Translations under genes and position numbers: made by a program
The notes under the pieces: generated by a model
What the model saw: the letters and a program-made list of their open reading frames with translations, nothing else
Database searches by the model: none
What the model was told of the DNA's origin: nothing
DNA from: BD2-11 sp965221785
Lineage (GTDB): Bacteria; Gemmatimonadota; Gemmatimonadetes; Longimicrobiales; Gaopeijiaceae
DNA: 64,000 nt
NCBI GenBank assembly: GCA_965221785.1
Contig: CBDCSR010000002.1
Span: forward strand, 248,001-312,000
Direction of reading: 5' to 3'
Shown: positions 46,001-55,083 of the stretch, piece by piece
Numbering within the stretch: position 1 is the first letter of the stretch
Layout of the letters: each line of letters starts with the position of its first letter

Positions 46001-46137
46001 AGGGGCTCGCCCGTCGCCTGATCGGTGACCACGCCGGTCACTTTTCCGGTCTGGGCGGCTGCGGGCGCGGCGGTGAGCAGAATCGCCGCCGCCGCAATCC
46101 CGAGCAGTCCGGGGATCGTGGACAGAATACGTTTCAT
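43072..46137 (-). CDS. TonB-dependent receptor with carboxypeptidase-like N-terminal domain
   Basis: 1021 residues from the ATG at 46137, chosen because AAGGAGG lies six bases upstream and a signal peptide (LLGIAAAAILLTAAPAAA) follows; the frame is open another 59 codons. Residues about 30-110 form the carboxypeptidase-regulatory-like domain (GKVTGVVTDQATGEPLANVS). The plug domain carries LRIRGGRGAETTVMIDGIPI, and the large barrel ends in TITAGLRVTF. It is the first gene of an operon with the giant secreted protein, PorV-like protein, barrel and lipoprotein. It probably moves a ligand across the outer membrane, or serves as an export gate for the system. Substrate unknown. Confidence 0.9.
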   Translation of the reverse strand: MKRILSTIPGLLGIAAAAILLTAAPAAAQTGKVTGVVTDQATGEPLANVSVFIDGTGRGSLTQDNGRFFIINVSPGTYTLVAELIGYASERRENVAVSIDVTVQQNFQLATEAIALGEVVVSTSRTPLVVEGQTGSLEMISRDEIDALPVTDIMGVLELEQGFLQVPEDNTTVVSFAQQRQGVTALRIRGGRGAETTVMIDGIPINNFALGGPAFDITNKAIEQVAIFTGQLDVQYGNALSGVVNYATPEGSDELQGELEFRSSQVGGWLGNQYDQTRGFDMFEGVISGPIPMTGDNLRFLIAGRQRYGAARAYEFDDDVFDPSNPSANFNRPDVMDVIPGWRSSGFDEVRDGYAKLTYYATPAAKLNVSWAGYEREYKPFDFDWSLAVNPLEYMTTATDSAYYLARPGTLNYQNLAQNSFRLDRNLLIARWDHTFGRSAYKITVGRFDQSRTTCNVVSGVCLENHYEDPNFSGGFVAPGPAVYTNTPTAGTDYFWGGENVLTTTGRFDFQSQVSDNHNISGGVFYQGHDLTYDEWQNVGVNDVVKLHQLFDAQPWDGAVYIQDQIEYDFLTLKLGARFDYGRATGLFFANPVDPTNGTTALDVCSNPSQWQNVTVREYDPATETFSISTVSADPSWTLAGCTFEVRDEATRIASSDDFSEADTRSQFSPRIGVSFPVTESSSLFLNFQRLSQNPILINNYRNSGIGTPREGTKDGPAIFVNASAGTTPFLGNPHLVTEQATTYEIGYSQEIDGQYALSAVIFSKDQSGLTGVARVGQQPYLVIDPGATYGFSALDYAILTNQDFATTRGIEVALRRRVENYWGFDVNYGLSACRTNAADPEREFEVQTEEGDPFIRDEIPCEIDQPHKLTGVFRLAVRDDVPDIPFGDLLANTNLSVIFSAASGLPYTPTLSFAGFGELNQFERYSGRAPMLMTFNLQARKDWTINNVRYGFFVNVNNVTDRANCIQVYESTGKCTDGAEDQSRRRAGNTVGTNTDSTFFDRPQFLGPRRTITAGLRVTF

Positions 46138-46155
46138 GGTTGCCTCCTTGAAGCG

Positions 46156-46226
46156 AAAAGCGGGCGCCGCCTGACAGGCGCGCCCGCTCCCGGACCGCTG
46201 ACACGAGCGATTGGCATTCGTGTCAG
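46156..46226 (-). promoter_or_regulatory. Two leader hairpins before the surface operon (possible attenuator)
   Basis: On the minus strand, transcription into the TonB receptor gene would first meet CTGACACGA (46198-46206) paired with TCGTGTCAG (46218-46226), a perfect 9-bp stem with an 11-base loop. A second hairpin, AGCGGGCGC paired with GCGCCCGCT (46159-46188), has an additional inner CGCC/GGCG stem and is followed by TTTT. It ends only about seven bases before the AAGGAGG site (46143-46149). This looks like an intrinsic terminator or translation-blocking stem in the leader. No known riboswitch class is recognised. Confidence 0.5.
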
Positions 46227-46605
46227 GGCGTTTTGAAATCGTTATTGGGTTGTTGGAAGATGTCGACCGAACGATGGATTGTGTCACAGGCAACCTCCAT
46301 GGTTTTGGGTGCACTCCGATAGTGCGTCCGGAACCATGCCCAGGGCGGCCGGCAACCTGCTCCCCACTCCTTTTTCGGTACTCCCCACACCAAGTCGCTG
46401 ACCTCGGTACGTCAGCCCGGATTGCAGCATTCTAACACAGCCGCTACAGGTCGCAAAAGGGGGAGGCCGGTCCGGGATCCGGGACGCGCGACCCGGGGTA
46501 TCTGCACCTGGGATCGGCGCAATGCGACCATGCCGCAGTTACCTTTTCGTTACATGAGCCTGACCAGACCGTGACAACCACGCTTCCCGCGAAGCCTGCC
46601 CCCGG
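46227..46605. other. Divergent intergenic region between the surface operon and the PBP gene
   Basis: About 380 bp without a credible gene. It should hold both divergent promoters, but no convincing -35/-10 pair was found by eye. A short inverted repeat CTGAC/GTCAG (46398-46402 and 46411-46415) is present. The stretch CATTCTAACAC near 46427-46437 is AT-richer than its surroundings and could belong to a -10 region. Confidence 0.4.
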
Positions 46606-48735
46606 ATGAACATGAAAGCTCTTGCTTCGGCGATTCGAGCACTGCTCGCGGTGCCGGCGGTATCGTGGAGCCTGCTTGCGTCGGGGGCGCTTGCCTGTGG
46701 CCTCATGTGGGGGTCCTGGCAAAACCTGTGCGGCGACTGTCCCTCCATCGCCCAGATCCACAACTGGGAGCCCCGGCAAACCTCGAAACTGCTCGCCCGC
46801 GACGGCCGCATCATCTCGGAGTTCGGCATCCAGCGCCGTACCCCTGTGGCTATCGGTTCCCTGCCCGCCTACGTCCCTGGAGCCTTCGTTGCGGTGGAGG
46901 ACAAGCGCTTCTACACCCACGGCGGCGTGGACCCGATCGGCATCGCGCGCGCGGCCCGCGACCTGATCCTCACCCGATCCCTGGAGCACGGCGGCGGAAG
47001 CACGCTGACGCAGCAGCTGGCGCGCAACATCTGGGACGAGGACATCGGCTTCGAGAAGCGTCTCGTGCGCAAGCTCAAGGAGGCCCAGGTGGCGCTGGAG
47101 CTCGAGCGCGCCTACACGAAGGATCAGATTCTCGAAGCCTACATGAACCAGGTGAATTACGACGGGGTGTACGGCATCGAGGCGGCCGCCCGCAAGTACT
47201 TCGGCAAACCGGCCACGCAGATAAACCCGGCGGAGGCCGCGCTCCTGGCGGCGATCCCGAACCGTCCGCGCCGTTACAATCCCTTCCTCAACCCCGAAGA
47301 GGCGGGATCGCGGCGCGACCTGGTTCTGCGCCGCATGGCCGAGCAGGAGATCATCAGCCCGGCCGAGCTGGAACGGTGGGCCGCGGTTCCGCTCCCGACC
47401 CCCGGCACCCGCAGCGGGGGACCGGTGGCCCCCTACTTCGAGGAGTGGATCCGGCAGATCCTCGACGACCGCTACGGCAGTCAGTTGTACACGGCGGGCC
47501 TCGAGATCCAGACCACGCTCGACCTGGACATGCAGTTCCTGGCCGAGCGGGCCATGGAGTGGGGATTCGGGCGCATCGAGGAGCGGCCCGGGTTCGACCA
47601 CCCGCTGTATGGGGAGTTCGCCGAGGCGACGGAAGCCTTCGAGACCCCGTATGTCCAGGGGGCGATGATCGTTCTGGAGCCGTCGACCGGCGAGGTGCTG
47701 GCGATGGTGGGGGGCCGGGACTTCGTCCACTCCAAGTTCAACCGCGCCACTCAGGCCATGCGTCAGCCGGGCTCGTCGTTCAAGCCCTTCGTCTATGCGG
47801 CGGCCGTGGAGAGTGGAATCCCGCCCTCGCACGTCGTGGTCGACGCGCCCTTCGCCTACATGCAGGTGAGCGGCGAACCCTGGCTGCCCCAGAACTTCGA
47901 CGAGATCTTCAAGGGGCGGATGACCATACGCCAGGGCCTGCGGGAATCGCGCAACATGATCGCCATCAGGCTGGGATGGGACGACGTGGGCATCGAGACC
48001 GTCGCCCAGATGGCCACCCGGCTCGGCCTGAGCACCGACATCCCGCGCTTCCCGTCGACCACGATCGGATCGGCGGAGGTTCTTCCCATCGACATGGCCA
48101 AGGCGTACGCGTCGTTCGCGACCCTGGGTACGCGCGTCGAGCCGCACGGCATCCTGCGGGTGGAGAACGCCGAGGGCCAGGTGCTCTGGGAGCCGCAGCC
48201 GGAGAAGACCCCGGTGATGGACAGCCTGGAGGCCCGGGTGATCGTGCACATGCTGGAAGACGTGGTCGCAGCCGGAACCGGCTACACGGCGATCCGCCTG
48301 GTTGCCGGACTTCCGCACGAAATCCCGGCAGCGGGCAAGACCGGCACGACCAACAATTCGACGGACGCGTGGTTCAACGGCTTCACCCCCGACCTGCACG
48401 CGATCGTCTGGTACGGAATGGACCAGCCGCAGGAGATCCGTCCCAACTCTACCGGCGGCGGCGATGCGGCCCCCGTCTGGGGCACCTTCATGCGCAGCGT
48501 GTACTACGGGTGGGAGGGCGACGAGACGCACCCCGACATACCCCCGCAGCGCGAGATTCCTTCACGCTGGCCGCTGCCGGATACCCTGCTCCTGCTCGAG
48601 GTGGACAACAAGACCGGACTTCTGGCCTCCGAGTGGTGTCCCGAGGTTCAGCGCTACCAGGAGATCTTCATTCCGGGCACGGAGCCGACGGAGCCCTGCG
48701 ACGCGTCGCGGATCTTCGGCGGCGTACCACGCTAG
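46606..48735 (+). CDS. Class A penicillin-binding protein (PBP1A-type transglycosylase/transpeptidase)
   Basis: 709 residues. An N-terminal membrane anchor (about 12-36) precedes the GT51 glycosyltransferase domain: AVEDKRFYTHGGVDPIGIA with the catalytic glutamate, then GGSTLTQQLARN and VNYDGVYGIEAAARKYFG. The transpeptidase domain has SSFK (RQPGSSFKPFVYAAAVE), SRN and KTGTTN, so all three active-site motifs are intact. It polymerises and crosslinks peptidoglycan in the periplasm. Its stop overlaps the convergent thymidine phosphorylase stop in CTAG, leaving no room for a terminator between them. Confidence 0.95.
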   Translation: MNMKALASAIRALLAVPAVSWSLLASGALACGLMWGSWQNLCGDCPSIAQIHNWEPRQTSKLLARDGRIISEFGIQRRTPVAIGSLPAYVPGAFVAVEDKRFYTHGGVDPIGIARAARDLILTRSLEHGGGSTLTQQLARNIWDEDIGFEKRLVRKLKEAQVALELERAYTKDQILEAYMNQVNYDGVYGIEAAARKYFGKPATQINPAEAALLAAIPNRPRRYNPFLNPEEAGSRRDLVLRRMAEQEIISPAELERWAAVPLPTPGTRSGGPVAPYFEEWIRQILDDRYGSQLYTAGLEIQTTLDLDMQFLAERAMEWGFGRIEERPGFDHPLYGEFAEATEAFETPYVQGAMIVLEPSTGEVLAMVGGRDFVHSKFNRATQAMRQPGSSFKPFVYAAAVESGIPPSHVVVDAPFAYMQVSGEPWLPQNFDEIFKGRMTIRQGLRESRNMIAIRLGWDDVGIETVAQMATRLGLSTDIPRFPSTTIGSAEVLPIDMAKAYASFATLGTRVEPHGILRVENAEGQVLWEPQPEKTPVMDSLEARVIVHMLEDVVAAGTGYTAIRLVAGLPHEIPAAGKTGTTNNSTDAWFNGFTPDLHAIVWYGMDQPQEIRPNSTGGGDAAPVWGTFMRSVYYGWEGDETHPDIPPQREIPSRWPLPDTLLLLEVDNKTGLLASEWCPEVQRYQEIFIPGTEPTEPCDASRIFGGVPR

Positions 48736-50060
48736 AGCTGCTCGACCCCGGCTGCGGTTACCCGGTGGGACATCAGGGGCGTCTGCGGCGACGGAACGTC
48801 CGGAGCGATCGGAATCGCCCGACGGAGCATCTCCGACGCCCTGTCGGCGTCCTCCGACGTGGCCGCATACACGACCCCCAGGGTGCTGCCGGCCGTTACC
48901 TCTTCCCCGACCTGGACTTCCAGCCTGAAGCCCACCCCGCGGTTGATGGTTGCCCCGAGCCGCGTCCGGCCACCTCCCAGCTCGACCACCCCGTGGCCCA
49001 GCGTCCGCGGATCGATCGCCGCCGCGAAACCGGCCGATCGCGCGCGCACATAGCGGCGAACCCTCGCGGCCGGCAGCCTTTCGGGGCGGTGGACCGCCCG
49101 GGTGTCGCCCCCCTGAAGGGCCACCACGCGCGCGAAGCGTTCCAGCGGGCGGCCCGAGTCGAGAGCGGCCGCCGCCTGGGCCCGGGCGCTTCCCGCATCG
49201 CGCGCGAGACCTCCGACGACCATCATCTGGGCAACCAGGCCGAGGGTCACTTCCCGGAGATCGGCGGGACCACCGCCGGCCAGGCAGTCCAGTGCCTCGG
49301 CTACCTCCAGCGCGTTGCCGATGGAGCGCCCGAGAGGACGATCCATCGCCGTCACCAGGGCGACCGTGTCGACTCCGGCGCGCACGCCGAGGGTCACCAT
49401 CGTCCGCGCCAGCTCCAGCGCGCGCTCGATCCCGGGCAGGAAGGCGCCGGAGCCCGTCTTGACGTCGAGCACCAGGCCGGTAAGCCCCTCCGCGAGCTTC
49501 TTGCTCATGATGCTGGTCGCGATCAGGGGGATCGACGACACCGTGCCGGTCACCGAGCGAAGATCGTAGAGCCGGCGGTCGAGGGGCGCGATCTCCGGGG
49601 TCTGCCCGATCATCGCGAACCGCTCCCGCTCCAGTATCGACACGAAGCGGTCGAGTGCGATGTCGGTGCGGAAGCCCGGAATCGATTCGAGCTTGTCGAG
49701 GGTGCCGCCCGTGTGGCCGAGACCCCGGCCCGACATCATGGGCACGTAGAGCCCCAGCTCGGCGGCCAGGGGAGCCAGCACCAGCGAAACCTTGTCTCCG
49801 ACGCCTCCCGTAGAATGCTTGTCGACCCGCGGGCCATCGAGATGGGAGAGATCAAGGGAGGCTCCCGAGGCGATCATGGTGTGGAGGACGGCATCCAGCT
49901 CGGCGCCCGAAAGGCCACGGAACCAGACGGCCATCAGGAATGCCGCCATCTGATAGTCGGGGACGTCGCCCTTGAGATATGCGCGAAGGAAGGCCTGCAG
50001 CTCTCCGGCTTCCAGGGGCTGGCCGGCGCTCTTGCGCTCGATGATGCGAATCGCGTTCAC
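48732..50060 (-). CDS. deoA: Thymidine/pyrimidine-nucleoside phosphorylase
   Basis: 442 residues from the GTG at 50060, where homology begins (VNAIRIIERKSAGQPL); a longer frame upstream has no homology. DGPRVDKHSTGGVGDKVSLV, SGRGLGHTGGTLDKLESIPG and LDVKTGSGAFLP are the phosphate- and nucleoside-binding motifs. It splits thymidine (or uridine) with phosphate into base and deoxyribose-1-phosphate in the cytoplasm. It is divergent from ruvX and convergent with the PBP gene. No deoC or phosphopentomutase is nearby. Confidence 0.95.
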   Translation of the reverse strand: MNAIRIIERKSAGQPLEAGELQAFLRAYLKGDVPDYQMAAFLMAVWFRGLSGAELDAVLHTMIASGASLDLSHLDGPRVDKHSTGGVGDKVSLVLAPLAAELGLYVPMMSGRGLGHTGGTLDKLESIPGFRTDIALDRFVSILERERFAMIGQTPEIAPLDRRLYDLRSVTGTVSSIPLIATSIMSKKLAEGLTGLVLDVKTGSGAFLPGIERALELARTMVTLGVRAGVDTVALVTAMDRPLGRSIGNALEVAEALDCLAGGGPADLREVTLGLVAQMMVVGGLARDAGSARAQAAAALDSGRPLERFARVVALQGGDTRAVHRPERLPAARVRRYVRARSAGFAAAIDPRTLGHGVVELGGGRTRLGATINRGVGFRLEVQVGEEVTAGSTLGVVYAATSEDADRASEMLRRAIPIAPDVPSPQTPLMSHRVTAAGVEQL

Positions 50061-50179
50061 GGGCGACGCAGGTGCTCGACGGCGACCGGAGCGGAGTGCG
50101 ATGTTGTTGGCGTCATATATGAGTGTGGGTCGAGCCCAATCCGGAAAACAGCCTCCAGAATCGGGAGAGACAGCCTCGC

Positions 50180-50614
50180 ATGCGCGTACTCGGCATCGAT
50201 TATGGCGAACGGCGAATCGGCGTGGCAATCAGCGATCCGACGAGCACCTTCGCCACGCCCCTGCCCACCCTGACCCGGCGGCGCGGCAAGCGACCGCCCA
50301 TGGGCGCCCTCCAGGCGCTCGCGCGTGAATACGGCGCAACCGCGCTGATCGTCGGGCTGCCGCTCGCAGCAGACGGGACCGAGACAACCTGGTGCGCCGA
50401 GGTACGGCGTTTCGGAGATCGACTCGGTGGCAGCCTGGCGCTCGACGTGTACTATGTCGACGAACGCATGACATCCGCCCGCGCGGAGAGGATCGTACGC
50501 TCGCTCGCGTTGCCCCGGCGCAAGCGGGAGCAGAAGGAACGCGTGGATGCGGCGGCGGCGGCACTGATTCTGCAGAGATGGCTGGACTCGGGAAGAAGAG
50601 GCGCCTCAGGATGA
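50180..50614 (+). CDS. ruvX: Holliday junction resolvase-like protein / pre-16S rRNA nuclease
   Basis: 144 residues from the ATG at 50180 (GGGAGAG upstream), which puts the RNase H-fold motif VLGIDYGERRIGVAISD at the N-terminus as usual. VGLPLAADGTET and VYYVDERMTSARAE complete the YqgF signature. In E. coli the homologue trims the 16S rRNA 5' end. Its stop overlaps the mltG start by four bases, a pairing found in many bacteria. Confidence 0.95.
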   Translation: MRVLGIDYGERRIGVAISDPTSTFATPLPTLTRRRGKRPPMGALQALAREYGATALIVGLPLAADGTETTWCAEVRRFGDRLGGSLALDVYYVDERMTSARAERIVRSLALPRRKREQKERVDAAAAALILQRWLDSGRRGASG

Positions 50615-51813
50615 CCACGTGGGTGAAGGCCGCGGCCGCGGCCATCGCCGGGCTGGTGCGCAAGGCCAGCCGCGGGTGGGCGAGGGTCGCGGCGGACGCG
50701 GCTTCGATGCTCCGAAGGGGCGTGGCCGGAACTGCTTCCGCGGTGCGGGCCGTCACCACGTGGGGCGCGGCGCCGGGCTGGCCGAAGATCGTGCTGCGGG
50801 CGGCCGCCTGCGTGATCCTGCTCGGCGGCGGGTCGGTGATGCTATGGCTGGCGGCGCCCGTCGAGCCCCCCCGCACCGCGCCCGCGGACGGCGAGACCGT
50901 GGTGTTCACGGTCGCGCCCGGAGCCACCTTCGGGCAGATCACCGATACGCTGGTGGCGCGCGGCCTGATCCGGCGACCCCTGCTCTTCCGCGTCTACGGA
51001 CGGCTGCGGCGGGACGACCGCAATGTACGGGCGGGGACATATGCGCTGAACGCCGGAACCGGATGGGGGCGCCTGCTCGACGCGCTCGTCGAGGGCCGGG
51101 TCAGGATGGTGCCGGTCACCATTCCCGAAGGCTTCACGCTTCCCAGGATCGCCACCCGCATCGCCGGCATCACCGAACTCCCCGCCGACACCGTTCGCCT
51201 CAGGCTGGGCGGGCAAGACGCCCACACTCGCTGGAATCTGCCGGGGCCGGGTCTGGAGGGATACCTGTTTCCGGACACCTACCTCTTCGCCGGAGGTGTC
51301 CCGCTCGACGCCGTGGTCGGGGCGATGAGCGAACGCTACCGGAGCTACTGGACCCCCGAGCGGGAGGCCCGGACCACGGAGCTGGGACTGTCGGAGCGAG
51401 AGGTGGTGACGCTGGCGTCGATCATTCAGGCGGAGGCTCGCGTGGCCGACGAAATGCCCGCGATCTCGGCGGTCTACCACAACCGCCTGCGCATCGGCAT
51501 GCTCCTGCAGGCCGACCCGACCGTGTTGTACGCCCTGGGCGGCCACCGCCCCCGGCTGCTCTACGCCGCGATGGACTCGGTAGCCGATCACCCCTACAAC
51601 ACCTACACCCAGGGTGGACTTCCCCCCGGCCCCATCGGGGCGCCCGGGGCCGCCGCGCTGGACGCCGCGCTCCATCCGGCCGAGGTGGACTACCTGTACT
51701 TCGTCGCCAACGCCGACGGCTCACACACCTTCTCGCGCACCCTGAGCGAGCACAACCGCGCGGTTACACGGGCGCGGCGGGAGGCCGCCGGCGCGGGTCC
51801 GGGCGGCGGATGA
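50611..51813 (+). CDS. mltG: Endolytic murein transglycosylase
   Basis: 400 residues from the ATG at 50611 (ATGA overlap with ruvX). A cytoplasmic N-terminal extension of about 60 residues precedes one membrane helix (VLRAAACVILLGGGSVMLWL). The LysM-like segment is followed by the YceG catalytic region: GLEGYLFPDTYLF, LASIIQAEA with the catalytic glutamate, and HNRLRIGMLLQADPTVLYAL. It cuts nascent glycan strands and sets their length at the inner membrane. thiE follows with another ATGA overlap. Confidence 0.95.
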   Translation: MTTWVKAAAAAIAGLVRKASRGWARVAADAASMLRRGVAGTASAVRAVTTWGAAPGWPKIVLRAAACVILLGGGSVMLWLAAPVEPPRTAPADGETVVFTVAPGATFGQITDTLVARGLIRRPLLFRVYGRLRRDDRNVRAGTYALNAGTGWGRLLDALVEGRVRMVPVTIPEGFTLPRIATRIAGITELPADTVRLRLGGQDAHTRWNLPGPGLEGYLFPDTYLFAGGVPLDAVVGAMSERYRSYWTPEREARTTELGLSEREVVTLASIIQAEARVADEMPAISAVYHNRLRIGMLLQADPTVLYALGGHRPRLLYAAMDSVADHPYNTYTQGGLPPGPIGAPGAAALDAALHPAEVDYLYFVANADGSHTFSRTLSEHNRAVTRARREAAGAGPGGG

Positions 51814-52460
51814 CCGGCGGACCGGCTCCGCCACGGCGCGCGCTCCGCCTGATGGTGATCACCCACCCCCGCCCCGGCTGCGGGCGGCGGCTGGAAGAGG
51901 TAGTGGCGGAAGTGGTGGTGGCCGGCGCCACGGTCATTCAGCTGCGTGACAAGGAGGCTCCGCCGCGCGAACTCCTCGCCCTGGCCCGTCGCCTGCGCGC
52001 CGTCACCGCCCGCCACAGGGCCCGGCTGATCGTCAACGACCGGCTCGACATCGCCCTGGCGGCAGGCGCGGACGGCGTCCACCTGGGCCCCGACGATGTG
52101 CCCTTGGCGGCGGCGCGCCGGGTAGTGCCCGACGGCTTCCTGCTGGGTCACTCGACCGACGATCCCGGCATGGCGCGTCGAGCGGAGGCCGACGGGGCCG
52201 ACTATCTCGGCTGCGGGACCGTCTTCCCCACCACCAGCAAGGCGGACGCGGGCGCGGTCATCGGGGTCGGTGGCCTCGCCGCCGTGGCGCGCTCGGTCCG
52301 CATCCCCGTGCTCGCCATCGGCGGCGTGACCGCCGAGCGCGTCGCGCTCCTGGGCGGGAGCGGAGCGAGCGGGGTGGCGGTCATCTCGGCGGTGATGGCG
52401 GCCCGTCGCCCCGCGAACGCCACACGCCGGTTGCTGGAGGCGATGGAGAGGCGGGGGTGA
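51810..52460 (+). CDS. thiE: Thiamine-phosphate synthase
   Basis: 216 residues from the ATG at 51810, overlapping the mltG stop. The TIM-barrel motifs VIQLRDKEAPPREL, LIVNDRLDIALAAGADGVHL and GTVFPTTSKADAGAVIG are present. It joins the pyrimidine diphosphate and thiazole phosphate to form thiamine phosphate. It is the last of three translationally coupled genes and converges on the PHP phosphoesterase gene. No other thiamine gene is nearby. Confidence 0.94.
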   Translation: MTGGPAPPRRALRLMVITHPRPGCGRRLEEVVAEVVVAGATVIQLRDKEAPPRELLALARRLRAVTARHRARLIVNDRLDIALAAGADGVHLGPDDVPLAAARRVVPDGFLLGHSTDDPGMARRAEADGADYLGCGTVFPTTSKADAGAVIGVGGLAAVARSVRIPVLAIGGVTAERVALLGGSGASGVAVISAVMAARRPANATRRLLEAMERRG

Positions 52461-52480
52461 CAAAGCGCGGCTACCGCGCC

Positions 52481-53296
52481 CTACATCCCTCCCGCTTCCA
52501 GGAAACCCGCTACCTCATCCCCGAAGACGCAGAACTCGCCCAGTGTTCCGGAGTCGGGACCGTGCCAGTCGGAGCCACCGGTCATCAGCAGGTTCCATGA
52601 CCGCGCGATGCGTTCCAGCGAGAGAATGCGCTCGGGTGAAGTTCGGGGCCTGTAGACCTCGATCCCTCTCAGGCCAGCCAGCTTGAGCCCGGGAAGAAGC
52701 TCTTCCAGAAGCTCGTACGGAGGATGGGCCCAAACCGGAATACCGCCCGACTCGAGGATGATCCGAATGGCTTCTTCAGCCGAAACGAAGGCCGTGGGGA
52801 CATATGCGGGATGCCGGTTCCCGATGAGCCGGTCGAACGCGTCCGGAACGCTGTCCGCGTACCCTTCCCCCACAAGGGCCCGCGCGAGATGTGGCCGACC
52901 CAGGCTGCGGCGCGACGGCCCGGCGATTTCAACCACCGACTCGTAGCGGACCTGCACGCCGCGGGCGGCAAGCCGCCGGACCATCTCCTGCATCCGCTCT
53001 TCGCGCCGGTGCCGGGCCCGGGTCTCGTACGCGCGCAGCCGGGGCGTCGAGGGATCCACGAAATAGCCCAGGATGTGGAGCCCCCTGCCCGCGTGCGCTG
53101 TGCTGATCTCGATTCCGGAAACGATCTCGATCGGGACTCGCGCGGCGGCCCTGCGGGCTCCGTCGAGACCCTGGGTGGTGTCGTGGTCGGTGAGCGCGAT
53201 CACGTCCAGCCGCCCGGCAGCGGCGGCCTCCACGACGCCCGACGGAGGCTCGGAGCCGTCCGAGGCCTGGGAGTGCAGGTGGAGGTCCAGGCGCAC
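52481..53296 (-). CDS. PHP-domain phosphoesterase (YciV/RNase AM-like)
   Basis: 271 residues. The four PHP metal motifs are visible: DLHLHSQASDGS at the N-terminus, ALTDHDTTQGL, SGIEISTA and GGSDWHGP near the C-terminus. The order and length match YciV-type 3',5'-nucleoside bisphosphate phosphatase / 5'-3' exonuclease. It lies four bases after atpC on the same strand and is probably the last gene of the ATP synthase operon. Confidence 0.9.
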   Translation of the reverse strand: MRLDLHLHSQASDGSEPPSGVVEAAAAGRLDVIALTDHDTTQGLDGARRAAARVPIEIVSGIEISTAHAGRGLHILGYFVDPSTPRLRAYETRARHRREERMQEMVRRLAARGVQVRYESVVEIAGPSRRSLGRPHLARALVGEGYADSVPDAFDRLIGNRHPAYVPTAFVSAEEAIRIILESGGIPVWAHPPYELLEELLPGLKLAGLRGIEVYRPRTSPERILSLERIARSWNLLMTGGSDWHGPDSGTLGEFCVFGDEVAGFLEAGGM

Positions 53297-53300
53297 CGGT

Positions 53301-53566
53301 TCAGTCGGAAGAGGTGGGGCGCCCCGACTCGGTGAGGACGATCACTTCATCGGCGAGTACCTTGAGCACGCCCCCCGAAACCGGATATCGGGCACTGCCT
53401 CCGCCCACGAGATCCACGTCCACCTCTCCCTCCCCGAGCAGCGTCAGGAAGGGTGCGTGGCTGGGCAGGACGCCCACTTTGCCGTCCCATGCGGGCGCGA
53501 CCAGCGAGGCAGCCTCGCCCTCGAAAAGCACACGCTCCGGGTTTACCACCTTCACATTGAGGCAAC

Positions 53567-53570
<4 letters not shown>
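53301..53570 (-). CDS. atpC: F-type ATP synthase epsilon subunit, short form
   Basis: 89 residues, while typical epsilon subunits have 130-140. The N-terminal beta-sandwich is complete (VVNPERVLFEGEAASLVAP, GVLPSHAPFLTLLGEGEV, and a final VSGGVLKVLADEVIVLTES). The C-terminal two-helix domain, which in many bacteria extends into the catalytic head and inhibits ATP hydrolysis, is absent. The ATG overlaps the atpD stop by four bases, so the frame is the genuine one. Confidence 0.95.
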
Positions 53571-55003
<1,433 letters not shown>

Positions 55004-55083
55004 GATCTGGGTCGTCTTATCGGTTCTCTGGAAATGGACTCCGGCCCGCCCGACAGGGCGGAAAGCCTGACGTAACGTGAGGG

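Noticed and set aside
35176..46137. Classical SusC/SusD glycan utilisation locus
   Set aside because: No SusD-like protein and no glycoside hydrolase is present; the lipoprotein lacks the SusD architecture.
46159..46226. tRNA or other structured RNA gene
   Set aside because: The two hairpins do not form a cloverleaf, no T-loop consensus is present, and the geometry fits leader stem-loops better.
46665..50273. A 1202-codon open frame on the plus strand
   Set aside because: It is a shifted frame of the penicillin-binding protein gene and then antisense to thymidine phosphorylase. Its composition (Arg, Gly, Pro, Ala rich) is that of an out-of-frame reading.
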